Assembly: GCA_903860085.1 (NCBI GenBank)
Contig: CAIOPD010000036.1
Span: forward strand, 1 to 16,829
Reading direction: 5' to 3'
DNA: 16,829 bases
Source of the DNA: an uncultured Pseudomonadota bacterium
Lineage (GTDB): Bacteria; Pseudomonadota; Gammaproteobacteria; Burkholderiales; Methylophilaceae
The notes under the pieces are model-generated. The model did not search any database, was not told where the DNA came from, and worked only from the letters and a program-made list of their open reading frames with translations. Position numbers and translations under genes: made by a program. Position 1 is the stretch's first letter; the number at the start of each line of letters is the position of its first letter. Shown in pieces: positions 7,910 to 14,975 of the stretch.

Positions 7910-8935
7910 ATGCGCAATTTTACTTTGTTTGCAGCACTACTAAGCGTGATTCAACTCGTTGTAATGCAACCAGCCCTAGCCACCGACCAATCAAAACTGA
8001 TGCAATCTATGCAATCCGTAGTCATGGTGCGTGCCTATAACACAAATGGCAGCCTAGGCTATGGTTCTGGCGTGGTGGTTGCTGAAAATAAAGTGATGAC
8101 TAATTGCCATATATTTCGCAAGACCAAACAGCCTTGGATATCGCGCGGTGAGGATTCATATGCAATCGTTTCTGTGCAAGCCGACCGTTGGCATGATTTA
8201 TGTTTAGTGACGACCTTTAGCTTGCCTTTTAAACCTGCACCATTAGGCAAAGGGTACGACTTAAAACGTGGGCAAGAAGTTTTAGCCATTGGACATTCTA
8301 ACGGCGTCCCTGCCCCTTTAACGTCGTCAGGCAATATCAAATCCACCTACGAGTTTGAAAGCGGTAGGATTATCCGCAGTAGCGCTAAGTTTTTAATGGG
8401 CGCAAGCGGCAGTGGCATTTTCGATCTAGACGGCAACCTGCTTGGCATCAACACGTTTAAAACACCAGGACGCCCTGCTTACTTTTACTCCTTACCGATT
8501 GAATGGTTAGCTAATCTAGAAAAACTGCCAGTTGAAACCGAATTTCCGATAGACGGCAAGGCATTCTGGGAAGCCGATGATGATAAAAAACCATTCTTTA
8601 TGCAGATGGCTTTACCTGAAATCAATCAAGACTGGCCTAAACTTGCTGAGGTTGCACAAAAGTGGGTAGAAGCAAGCCCGAACACATCTGACGCTTGGTT
8701 TGAGCTAGGCACTGCAGATGAAAACTTAAATAAATTGCCCGAGGCTAAAGAGGCTTATCAACATGCGCTCAAGCTTGATGCAGGTAACACAGACGCCCTA
8801 TTCCGATTAGGCGCAATCGCTATTACTAACGATGACAAGGTTGGCATGAATGAGGTTAAATTAGCCATTGCTGTGATTGATAAAGAATTAGCAGAAGAGT
8901 ACGGACACATGATGGAATGCGGCATTAAATGCTAA
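7910..8935 (+). CDS. Exported trypsin-like serine protease with C-terminal TPR
   Basis: The 341-residue protein begins with a Sec signal peptide: RN, a hydrophobic core at 4-20, and a likely cleavage after PALA at about residue 25, so it is probably periplasmic. A trypsin-fold domain follows with a complete candidate triad: H67 in MTNCHIF, D96 in WHDLCLV and S166 in GASGSGIF. Residues about 257-305 look like one or two TPR repeats (AWFELGTADENLNKLPEAKEA). The PDZ domains of DegP/HtrA proteins are absent, so it is not a standard HtrA. An AAGGA Shine-Dalgarno lies 5 bases before the ATG. It stands alone, with a strong terminator behind it. The substrate is unknown; a quality-control or processing role is inference. 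Confidence 0.8.
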   Translation: MRNFTLFAALLSVIQLVVMQPALATDQSKLMQSMQSVVMVRAYNTNGSLGYGSGVVVAENKVMTNCHIFRKTKQPWISRGEDSYAIVSVQADRWHDLCLVTTFSLPFKPAPLGKGYDLKRGQEVLAIGHSNGVPAPLTSSGNIKSTYEFESGRIIRSSAKFLMGASGSGIFDLDGNLLGINTFKTPGRPAYFYSLPIEWLANLEKLPVETEFPIDGKAFWEADDDKKPFFMQMALPEINQDWPKLAEVAQKWVEASPNTSDAWFELGTADENLNKLPEAKEAYQHALKLDAGNTDALFRLGAIAITNDDKVGMNEVKLAIAVIDKELAEEYGHMMECGIKC

Positions 8936-8956
8936 CTTAAGTGGTGATAGCGTATA

Positions 8957-8985
8957 AGAGGCCTCAAATTGAGGCCTCTATCTTT
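8957..8985 (+). terminator. Intrinsic terminator after the protease gene
   Basis: A perfect 10-bp stem AGAGGCCTCA / TGAGGCCTCT with loop AAT is followed by ATCTTTT. It begins 21 bases after the protease stop codon. Confidence 0.9.
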
Positions 8986-9095
8986 TATGGAAAATAACTT
9001 TGAAATTCAGCTAGGTAGTACCTAATCACCATTTTTATGCGTAAAATAGCGCCCATTCAGTCATTTGCATAAAAATTGTTTTAAGGAAGCATATT

Positions 9096-10337
9096 TTGGC
9101 ATCAGCACAAACAGAGTCTCAGGCGCAAGTTGCTCATCAAAAGTCAGTACTTTCAATCCGCGTTCAAGCTATTAAAGAATCTCCCACACTTGCTATTACC
9201 GCTAAAGCTGGAAAATACAGGGCTGAAGGACGCGATATTATCGGCCTTGCTGCAGGTGAGCCAGATTTCGATACGCCGCAACATATTAAAGACGCCGCAA
9301 AAAAAGCGATTGATACAGGTTTTACCAAGTACACGCCGGTAGCTGGCATCCCTGGTCTTAAAAAAGCAATCGTCAATAAGTTTAAAAATGAAAACGGATT
9401 TGACTATAAGCTAAATGAAGTCATCGTTGGCGTGGGTGGTAAGCAAACCATATTCAACCTTTGTTTGGCAGTCCTCAATAAAGGCGATGAAGTCATTATT
9501 CCTGCCCCGTACTGGGTCTCTTATGCTGATATAGCCCTAGTCGCAGAAGCGACCCCCGTCATTATTGAATGTGGTATTGAGCAAGGGTTTAAGCTGATGC
9601 CGCAGCAGCTAGAAGCTGCTATTACGGCTAAGACTAAAATCTTCATGATCAATTCACCATCGAATCCGACGGGTGCGGTATACAGCTTAAGCGAACTACA
9701 AGCACTAGGTGATGTTCTACTTAAACATCCTCACGTACTAGTTGCAACCGACGATATGTATGAGCACGTAAATTTAACTGGTGATAAGTTCTACAATATT
9801 CTAAATGCAACCCCAGCATTAAAAGACCGTTGCATCGTATTAAATGGGGTTTCTAAAGCTTATTCCATGACTGGTTGGCGCATAGGCTATGCAGCTGGGC
9901 CAGCTTATATTATTAAAGCCATGGAAATCCTACAGTCACAATCGACCAGTAATGCTACTTCCATATCACAAGTGGCCGCACAAGCTGCGCTAGAAGGTCC
10001 ACAAGACTGCATTACACCTATGGTGACAGCATTTAAAGAGCGTCACACCTATGTAGTGAACCGATTTAATAGCATGCCTGGATTAAGTTGTTTAATGGCT
10101 GGTGGCGCGTTTTATGCTTTTCCTGATGCCCGTTGCGCTATTGAGGGCTTATACCTAGCCGGTAAGATTAAAGCGAATACCGATATGGCCTTGGCGGAAT
10201 ATTTACTAGAAAAATTCGATGTCGCCGTAGTCCCTGGCTCTGCATTTGGCGCTGAAGGCTATTTCCGCATTTCATTTGCCACTTCCATGGACAATTTACG
10301 CAACGCCTTAGATCGCATAGAACGAGCGCTCAAATAA
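9096..10337 (+). CDS. Aspartate aminotransferase-type class I PLP aminotransferase
   Basis: Probably transfers the amino group between aspartate and 2-oxoglutarate in the cytoplasm. The 413-residue protein has the fold type I signature set: GEPDFDTP at 54-61, NSPSNPTG at 186-193, the PLP-phosphate/pyridine contacts near D219 and Y222, PLP lysine K254 in SKAYSMTGWRIG, and the C-terminal arginine segment YFRISFA. It resembles the Thermus/Bacillus-type (I-gamma) enzymes. The start is TTG with AAGGA 8 bases upstream; no other start codon fits before the conserved RVQAIKESPT segment. This gives about 18 extra N-terminal residues rich in Gln, Ser and Ala compared with usual relatives. Substrate specificity (aspartate, or prephenate as in some relatives) cannot be settled from sequence. 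Confidence 0.9.
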   Translation: MASAQTESQAQVAHQKSVLSIRVQAIKESPTLAITAKAGKYRAEGRDIIGLAAGEPDFDTPQHIKDAAKKAIDTGFTKYTPVAGIPGLKKAIVNKFKNENGFDYKLNEVIVGVGGKQTIFNLCLAVLNKGDEVIIPAPYWVSYADIALVAEATPVIIECGIEQGFKLMPQQLEAAITAKTKIFMINSPSNPTGAVYSLSELQALGDVLLKHPHVLVATDDMYEHVNLTGDKFYNILNATPALKDRCIVLNGVSKAYSMTGWRIGYAAGPAYIIKAMEILQSQSTSNATSISQVAAQAALEGPQDCITPMVTAFKERHTYVVNRFNSMPGLSCLMAGGAFYAFPDARCAIEGLYLAGKIKANTDMALAEYLLEKFDVAVVPGSAFGAEGYFRISFATSMDNLRNALDRIERALK

Positions 10338-10461
10338 CATAAATACAAGCTGTTAGGTCTAATTGGCTTAAAAAATCATGGCATTATAAATGCTAGATAG
10401 CATACCGTTTTAGCTCGAAAATTAAGTGCGTAAATAATAGCAATTCAAGTGCACGAAAGGT

Positions 10462-10490
10462 TTGACACTAACCTTGAGAGTCAGTATAGT
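10462..10490 (+). promoter_or_regulatory. Promoter of tRNA-Asn
   Basis: A perfect -35 TTGACA (10462-10467), a 17-base spacer and -10 TATAGT (10485-10490) are followed by a GC-containing discriminator. Predicted start is about 10497, roughly 20 bases before the mature tRNA end. Confidence 0.88.
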
Positions 10491-10518
10491 GCTGGCTTCT
10501 CGTTGTTCTGAGAACAAT

Positions 10519-10594
10519 TCCTCGATAGCTCAGTTGGTAGAGCAACGGACTGTTAATCCGTGTGTCCCTGGTTCGAGCCCAGGTCGAGGAGCCA
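10519..10594 (+). tRNA. tRNA-Asn (anticodon GTT)
   Basis: A complete 76-base cloverleaf. The acceptor arms TCCTCGA and TCGAGGA pair over 7 bp, followed by discriminator G and an encoded CCA. The D-arm is AGCTCAGTTGGTAGAGC, the anticodon stem ACGGA/TCCGT holds GTT at 10552-10554, and the T-arm is CCTGGTTCGAGCCCAGG. It has its own promoter and terminator. It marks the boundary between core genes on the left and accessory genes on the right. Confidence 0.98.
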
Positions 10595-10602
10595 AACAAA
10601 TC

Positions 10603-10634
10603 AATGGCTTACGATTCTTTCGTAAGCCATTTTG
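10603..10634 (+). terminator. Intrinsic terminator after tRNA-Asn
   Basis: A perfect 12-bp stem AATGGCTTACGA / TCGTAAGCCATT with loop TTCTT is followed by TTTG. It begins nine bases after the tRNA CCA. Confidence 0.88.
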
Positions 10635-10770
10635 CATTAAAAAGGGCTAAATGCTGCAATTTCGCAACACTCACCCTACTACTAACTAAAAAGATGCTTT
10701 GAAATCTAACACCTGCGTCGTTGGACTTGGCAACCTTGCAAAGCTAACCATTGATTTAGGCGTAGTATGT

Positions 10771-10990
10771 TATAATCATCAAGCAAAATTATTTTTACAG
10801 TTATTTCAATGCAGGTAACTTGGTACGAAGCGTTAACATTAAATATAAGCTGTTCGCTACCTGATTAATTTTATTAAGCACGGCCACTAAAAGTGAGCCC
10901 ACGGCAGAAAGCTAATTCATGCATTTCTGTCCAAGCGTAGATTGAGCAGCCAAACATTAGAAGCCCTACAACCATCATGTGGGGCTTTTT
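10771..10990 (+). ncRNA. Candidate small RNA or long structured leader, family unknown
   Basis: This accounts for most of a 455-base stretch without a convincing protein gene (10635-11089). It is framed by a perfect -10 TATAAT (10771-10776; the -35 is unclear) and a strong terminator at 10961-10990. The predicted RNA is about 208 nt from about 10783. Internal pairings include CAGGTA/TACCTG (10812-10817 with 10858-10863) enclosing CGAA/TTCG. A neat hairpin GGC-CACT-AAA-AGTG-A-GCC lies at 10882-10899. No long open frame is present. I could not match it to 6S, tmRNA, RNase P or SRP RNA. It may be an independent sRNA or an attenuator for the gene at 11090. Confidence 0.5.
10961..10990 (+). terminator. 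Intrinsic terminator ending the candidate sRNA
   Basis: The 10-bp stem AAGCCCTACA / TGTGGGGCTT (one T-G wobble) with loop ACCATCA runs into T5 at 10986-10990. It lies 100 bases before the gene at 11090. Confidence 0.85.
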
Positions 10991-11089
10991 AGTTAATCTT
11001 AGAACCCCTACTATTGGACGCTGTACAGGGAAATTTGAACAACAGCAATCAACTCTTAGCTATGAAATACAAGTTTAATCGGAGTCAAT

Positions 11090-11350
11090 ATGTACGCAGC
11101 AAAAATCCTACAATACATGAAAATACATGGCCAAAAGCTAGACCGAGAGATCGCTAAAGATACGGGGATATCGCTTGTTCAAGTGCGCATCACTATTGCA
11201 GAGCTACAAAATCTAAAAGAGATTTCTAGCTGTAGCGTGATTAACTTTGAAAATGGTGTCGCTATTGAAGGCATCTTATGTCGATTCTCTGGTTATATTC
11301 CACCAGCAGCGCCAGGTAGAAAGGCCGCAGTACAAGCAATAGTTGCATAA
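11090..11350 (+). CDS. Small winged-helix-like DNA-binding protein
   Basis: The 86-residue product looks like a compact helix-turn-helix. A first helix (AAKILQYMKIHG) is followed by a LDREIAKDTGISLVQVRITIAELQNL helix-turn-recognition-helix unit. A wing-like SSCSVINFENGVAIEGILCRFSGY segment leads to a short basic tail (PGRKAA). It resembles small ArsR/MarR-like accessory regulators, but there is no family-defining residue I can name. A GGAG Shine-Dalgarno lies at good spacing. Only six bases separate it from the ASCH gene, so the two form an operon. It may regulate itself or the facing umuDC operon; this is inference. Confidence 0.6.
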   Translation: MYAAKILQYMKIHGQKLDREIAKDTGISLVQVRITIAELQNLKEISSCSVINFENGVAIEGILCRFSGYIPPAAPGRKAAVQAIVA

Positions 11351-11356
11351 TCCACA

Positions 11357-11833
11357 ATGAGCAACGCTTTAAATCACGCCGTCCCAACCGGCCTGATTAA
11401 AGCCCTTTCGCTTAAGCAGCCCATCGCATGGCTCATTGCGAACAAATACCTATTAGTAGACGACCGTACATGGGGAACCCAATACCGCGGAACCATTTTG
11501 ATTCACGCCAGCAAAGGGTTGTATCAAGAGTATTACGACTACCTAAAATCAAACACTAACATCCCTCTGCCAGATCAGGACAAGCTAGAATATGGCGGGG
11601 TCATTGGCATGGCCAACCTAACACTTTGCTGCCGCCCAAGTGACTTACCTACAAATATTCGTGGTGAACAACGCACACACTTTAACGGGGTTAATCATGC
11701 GCATTTCGGCTTTTTATTTGAACAAGCTATCCCTATGACATTTATGCCATGTCGTGGAAAGCTTGGCATATTTGAAATTAACTTGGAAGAACTCAATTCA
11801 GCGCCCACAAAAGCGCAGGCCGACTTATTCTAG
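11357..11833 (+). CDS. ASCH-domain protein (PUA-like, putative RNA/nucleotide binding)
   Basis: The 158-residue protein has the hallmarks of the ASCH fold. The N-terminal KALSLKQPIAWLI (15-27) is followed by RTWGTQYRGTILIHASKG (37-54). A beta-rich middle (GGVIGMANLTLCC) and a closing PCRGKLGIFEI come next. ASCH domains are PUA-like and usually bind RNA or modified nucleosides; some are RNases or amidohydrolases. No Shine-Dalgarno is visible, so it is probably translated by coupling with the gene six bases upstream. It runs convergently toward umuC, with the IS605-type element inserted between. The function here is unknown. Confidence 0.75.
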   Translation: MSNALNHAVPTGLIKALSLKQPIAWLIANKYLLVDDRTWGTQYRGTILIHASKGLYQEYYDYLKSNTNIPLPDQDKLEYGGVIGMANLTLCCRPSDLPTNIRGEQRTHFNGVNHAHFGFLFEQAIPMTFMPCRGKLGIFEINLEELNSAPTKAQADLF

Positions 11834-11968
11834 ACTCCAAGTTAAGCGTCAATATCTAACTTAATAACAGTAAATCTAGATGATGAAGCGTAGCCCTAAA
11901 GAGAAACTCCTCAGCAAAAAATCATTTTAACTAAACTAAAAAAATTATTTATCAGTTAGCGCGTAAAA

Positions 11969-11988
11969 CCTCGTCCTTTAGTGCGAGG
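11969..11988 (+). other. Left-end imperfect palindrome of the IS605-type element
   Basis: CCTCGT and GCGAGG pair (one T-G) around a loop containing CTTTA. It is preceded by AAAA (11965-11968, presumed left guide). Loop and 3' flank (TTTAG..GCG..GGATGT) repeat those of the right end. Another hairpin, GAACGG/CCGTTC (11999-12015), follows and overlaps the tnpA stop codon. Confidence 0.75.
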
Positions 11989-12013
11989 ATGTAAGCGCGA
12001 ACGGTGAAGCCGT

Positions 12014-12430
12014 TCAATGCGGTGTTTGTTGCTGCTCAATATATTGCCGAATAATCGCAATCGGTGCGCCGCCACAACTCCCCGCGAAATAGCTAGGCGA
12101 CCAAAGTGCGCCGCCCCACAACTTCTTGGTAATGCTCGGATAATTCTTTTTTCGTATCATGCGACTGGATACTCCCTTTAAGCTATTCACCAACATTGAA
12201 ATAGCCACTTTAGGCGGATAATTCACTAAAAGATGCACATGGTCATCCTCACCATCAAACTCCACCAGCTCCGCTTCAAAGTCTTTGCACACCGCCGCAA
12301 ATATCGGACGCAATTCGTCTAATATGGTTTTAGTAAACACTTCTCGCCTATACTTAGTCACAAAGACCAAATGTACGTGCATTAAAAATACACAGTGTCT
12401 ACCGTGTCTAATATCATTGTTATTTCTCAT
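12014..12430 (-). CDS. tnpA: IS200/IS605 transposase TnpA (Y1 HUH)
   Basis: Single-strand transposase that cuts and rejoins the element ends as a dimer with a tyrosine nucleophile. The 138-residue protein has the HUH motif H64-V65-H66 in DDHVHLLV and the nucleophile Y130 in IRQYIEQQ. The family segments HLVFVTKYRREVF and LWSPSYFAGSCGGAP are also present. The start at 12430 gives the usual family N-terminus; the frame is open upstream, but that reads the complement of tnpB. It is divergent from tnpB, with only 20 bases between the two start codons. Nothing suggests inactivation. Confidence 0.95.
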   Translation of the reverse strand: MRNNNDIRHGRHCVFLMHVHLVFVTKYRREVFTKTILDELRPIFAAVCKDFEAELVEFDGEDDHVHLLVNYPPKVAISMLVNSLKGVSSRMIRKKNYPSITKKLWGGALWSPSYFAGSCGGAPIAIIRQYIEQQQTPH

Positions 12431-12444
12431 AGACCAAGTATAAT
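12417..12444 (+). promoter_or_regulatory. Candidate tnpB promoter
   Basis: -35-like TTGTTA (12417-12422), a 16-base spacer and a perfect -10 TATAAT (12439-12444) lie inside the tnpA/tnpB divergent region and the start of tnpA. The -10 is 6 bases before the tnpB ATG, so the message would be essentially leaderless. Confidence 0.55.
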
Positions 12445-12450
12445 AGAAGC

Positions 12451-13683
12451 ATGAAGCGCTTGCAAGCCTACAAGTTTGAATTGATGCCTGACGGTGAACA
12501 AACCCGTGCCATGCGTCAATACGCGGGCTGTTGCCGCGTGGTCTATAACAAGGCTTTGGCATGGCAAAATGCACAATACCAAGCAGATAATACCTTCAAG
12601 TTTAGCTACACTAAAATTGCCAATCTACTGCCTCTTTGGAAAGGTGAGCTTGCATGGCTTAAAGACGCACCAAGCCAAACGTTGCAACAATCACTCAAAA
12701 ACCTAGAATCCAGTTTTAGGAATTTCTTTGCCAAGCGCGCTGACTTTCCCAAGTTCAAAAAGAAAGGCATGAGTGATAGCTTTAGATTCCCGCAAGGTTT
12801 CAAGCTCGAACAACACAACAATCGGATATTTCTGCCTAAGCTCGGCTGGTTGCGTTACCGCAATAGCCGTGAGATGTTAGGGTTTGCTAAAAACATCACC
12901 GTCTCACAAAAATGTGGTAAATGGTACGCCAGCATACAAACCGAGCGTGAAGTTGAGCAAACAGAACACGCCGCAACCAGCATCATTGGTGTGGACGTAG
13001 GCATAGCAAGATTCGCCACACTCAGCAATGGACAAGTGTTTGAGGCCGTTAATAGCTTCAAACAAAAACAAACAAGGTTGGCGCGGTATCAACGTGCGTT
13101 AAGCCGCAAAGTTAAATTCAGTAGCAATTGGAAAAAGCAGAAAGGCAAAATCACCCAGCTCCACAGCACCATTGCAAATATCAGAAAAGACTACCTGCAC
13201 AAAACGACATCTACCATCAGCCAAAACCACGCCATGATAGTGATAGAAGATTTGCAGATTAGTAATATGAGCAAAAGTGCTAAAGGCACGGTAGAAGCCA
13301 AGGGACGGAACGTCAAAGCCAAATCAGGCTTGAATCGTTCTATCCTAGACCAAGGCTGGTTTGAGTTCAGGCGGCAGCTTGAATACAAGCAAGTATGGGC
13401 AGGCGGTCAGGTGTTAGCGGTTAATCCGCGCAATACCAGTCGTACTTGCCCGTGTTGCCGTCACATCGCCAAAGAAAACCGACTGACACAATCGAAATTT
13501 GAATGTGTGGAATGCGGCTATGCAGAAAATGCCGATTTGGTCGGTGCAATCAATATATTAGCGGCAGGACATGCCGTGTTAGCGTGTGGAGTGATGGTGC
13601 AACAAGGCCACACAGTGAAGCACAAACCCGCCGAAGGTATCCGCAAGTCATCGCGTGAACCCGTAGGAATCCCCGCTCTTTAG
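12451..13683 (+). CDS. tnpB: TnpB, RNA-guided RuvC-type nuclease of the IS605-type element
   Basis: TnpB proteins are ancestors of Cas12 and use a right-end RNA (omega/reRNA) to cut DNA next to a target-adjacent motif. This favours retention of the element. The 410-residue protein has the N-terminal RLQAYKFELMPDGEQ segment and a helical recognition region. The RuvC triad is D182 (GVDVGIARFATLSNG), E266 (IVIEDLQISNM) and D362 (ENADLVGAINIL). A C4 zinc finger uses C333, C336, C352 and C355. All key residues are present and the length is normal. The 3' end of the gene overlaps the predicted reRNA, and the stop codon lies in the loop/stem of the right-end hairpin. Confidence 0.95.
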   Translation: MKRLQAYKFELMPDGEQTRAMRQYAGCCRVVYNKALAWQNAQYQADNTFKFSYTKIANLLPLWKGELAWLKDAPSQTLQQSLKNLESSFRNFFAKRADFPKFKKKGMSDSFRFPQGFKLEQHNNRIFLPKLGWLRYRNSREMLGFAKNITVSQKCGKWYASIQTEREVEQTEHAATSIIGVDVGIARFATLSNGQVFEAVNSFKQKQTRLARYQRALSRKVKFSSNWKKQKGKITQLHSTIANIRKDYLHKTTSTISQNHAMIVIEDLQISNMSKSAKGTVEAKGRNVKAKSGLNRSILDQGWFEFRRQLEYKQVWAGGQVLAVNPRNTSRTCPCCRHIAKENRLTQSKFECVECGYAENADLVGAINILAAGHAVLACGVMVQQGHTVKHKPAEGIRKSSREPVGIPAL

Positions 13684-13700
13684 GGCGGGGAGGATGTCAA
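13671..13700 (+). other. Right-end hairpin and cleavage site; 3' part of predicted reRNA
   Basis: CCCCGCTC (13671-13678) and GGGCGGGG (13683-13690) form an 8-bp stem with one T-G pair and loop TTTA. GAAT (13667-13670) lies immediately 5' and TCAA (13697-13700) 3', matching the right guide and cleavage pair known for IS608. A TnpB guide RNA would continue from here into the flank at 13701, which is the 3' end of umuC read in antisense. Confidence 0.7.
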
Positions 13701-14971
13701 TGGGTGGTAGGCAAATCTTCCCAACAAGTGGTGTAGCTGGGGCTTCTATTGCCTTGCTTCATATGCCATGGCCGTTTAAAACCTTCGCTCGCAAGCTTAA
13801 TGGACGCCTTCCCCATTTTGCGGTTGATGTCATCCATGGCAGCCATCAATGCCTCAGATTTGGGTGAGGCTTCACTCTCACCAAATAAATCTGTTTGAAC
13901 CCTTAGCTTTGACACAATCTCACCGAGCATTACGCCAGCCTTAGCGTAGTTGTAGTTAGGTTTGTATATTTGTTTTAAACCCCAAAGAGCCGCATTTACC
14001 AATTGCCTGCTGTCGTCAGTGGGGCAGGTTAGTGGAATAGTCATGCCGTTGCTATAAAACGGGTCATCTGGCTTAAATGGGCTGGTACGAATGTAGACGT
14101 AAATAGAACCAGAAAAGCAGTGTTGACGGCGTAGCTTTTCTGCGGCGCTACATACATAGAGCGTGATTGACTCAGCTAGACTATTGTAATCGCGCACAGG
14201 ATAACCAAAGCTACGTGAGCTGATGATTTGCTGTTTCGGTGAGCTGATTTCCTCTAACTCAATACACACCGTGCCATTAAGCTCACGGATGGTTTTTTCC
14301 ATTACCACGCTAAATTGCTGACGTATGCGTTGGGGATTTGCGCGCTTAAGGTCAAGCACACTGTTAAAACCCAGGGCTTGCAATCGGGGTGCAAGTTTTC
14401 GACCTACACCCCAAATTTCACTCACATCCAGTTGTGCGAGCAAAGCATCTAATTCTAAGTCGGGCATGGTGTTGAAGTTACATACACCATTGAAAGCAGG
14501 GCGCTTTTTAGCGCAATGGTTGGCCAGCTTGGATAAGGTCTTGGTTGAAGCAATGCCTACAGACACGGGCAGTCCTGTCCACTTTAAAATACGCTTACGC
14601 ATCTGCTGACCGTATTGAATTAAATCTCGCGACCCAAAGCCGCTAAGGTCTAGGAACGACTCGTCAATCGAATACACTTCTTGATTTGGACTAAACGCAT
14701 GCAAGATTGACATGACCCGATTGCTCATATCGGCATACAGTGCGTAGTTACTGGATAATCCAATAATTCCATGCTCTTTAACTAAGTCTTTAAGCTTAAA
14801 CCAAGGCGTCCCCATCGCAATGCCGAGTGCTTTAACTTCGTGGCTCCTTGCTACCGCACAACCGTCGTTGTTAGAAAGCACCACCAAAGGTTTGGCTGCA
14901 AGCTTGGGGTTAAATACACGCTCGCAAGAGACATAGAAGTTATTAACATCAATGAGCGCGATGCTACGCAT
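13697..14971 (-). CDS. umuC: Error-prone DNA polymerase V catalytic subunit UmuC (Y family)
   Basis: Translesion polymerase that works with cleaved UmuD and RecA during the SOS response. The 424-residue protein has metal-binding D8 in LIDVNNFYVSCERVF and D103-E104 in VYSIDESFLDL. The steric-gate region NNFYVSC, the thumb helix-hairpin-helix region (VSEIWGVGRKLAPRL) and a little-finger domain follow. A clamp-binding motif QTDLF lies at 359-363. The C-terminus SPSYTTCWEDLP is nearly complete by comparison with E. coli UmuC. It begins four bases after umuD. Its TGA stop lies inside the right end of the IS605-type element, so the last residue and stop were changed by insertion. The protein should be functional. 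Confidence 0.95.
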   Translation of the reverse strand: MRSIALIDVNNFYVSCERVFNPKLAAKPLVVLSNNDGCAVARSHEVKALGIAMGTPWFKLKDLVKEHGIIGLSSNYALYADMSNRVMSILHAFSPNQEVYSIDESFLDLSGFGSRDLIQYGQQMRKRILKWTGLPVSVGIASTKTLSKLANHCAKKRPAFNGVCNFNTMPDLELDALLAQLDVSEIWGVGRKLAPRLQALGFNSVLDLKRANPQRIRQQFSVVMEKTIRELNGTVCIELEEISSPKQQIISSRSFGYPVRDYNSLAESITLYVCSAAEKLRRQHCFSGSIYVYIRTSPFKPDDPFYSNGMTIPLTCPTDDSRQLVNAALWGLKQIYKPNYNYAKAGVMLGEIVSKLRVQTDLFGESEASPKSEALMAAMDDINRKMGKASIKLASEGFKRPWHMKQGNRSPSYTTCWEDLPTTH

Positions 14972-14975
14972 CGTT

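Larger units (their letters stand above)
11953..13700 (+). mobile_element. IS200/IS605-family element, IS605 type (tnpA and tnpB divergent)
   Basis: The roughly 1.75-kb element has an HUH transposase gene (minus), a TnpB gene (plus) and subterminal hairpins instead of terminal inverted repeats. The right end is taken as TCAA at 13697-13700: hairpin 13671-13690 has GAAT directly 5' of it and TCAA shortly after it. These are the guide and cleavage motifs known for IS608. The left hairpin has AAAA directly 5' of it, which predicts a TTAT target. Two TTAT copies lie at 11945-11948 and 11949-11952, so the left boundary is 11949 or 11953. No target duplication is expected for this family. Both genes are full length, so the element may be active. 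Confidence 0.85.

Noticed and set aside
10462..10650. 62-codon open frame on the plus strand
   Set aside because: It overlaps the tRNA-Asn promoter, gene and terminator; the translation is a reading of the tRNA.
10783..10990. 6S RNA, tmRNA or RNase P RNA
   Set aside because: No conserved blocks of these RNAs could be recognised, and the ends do not pair into the long closing stem of 6S RNA.
12431..12574. N-terminal extension of TnpA by 48 residues
   Set aside because: It is the complement of the tnpB 5' end and contains no family sequence; TnpA normally starts where placed.
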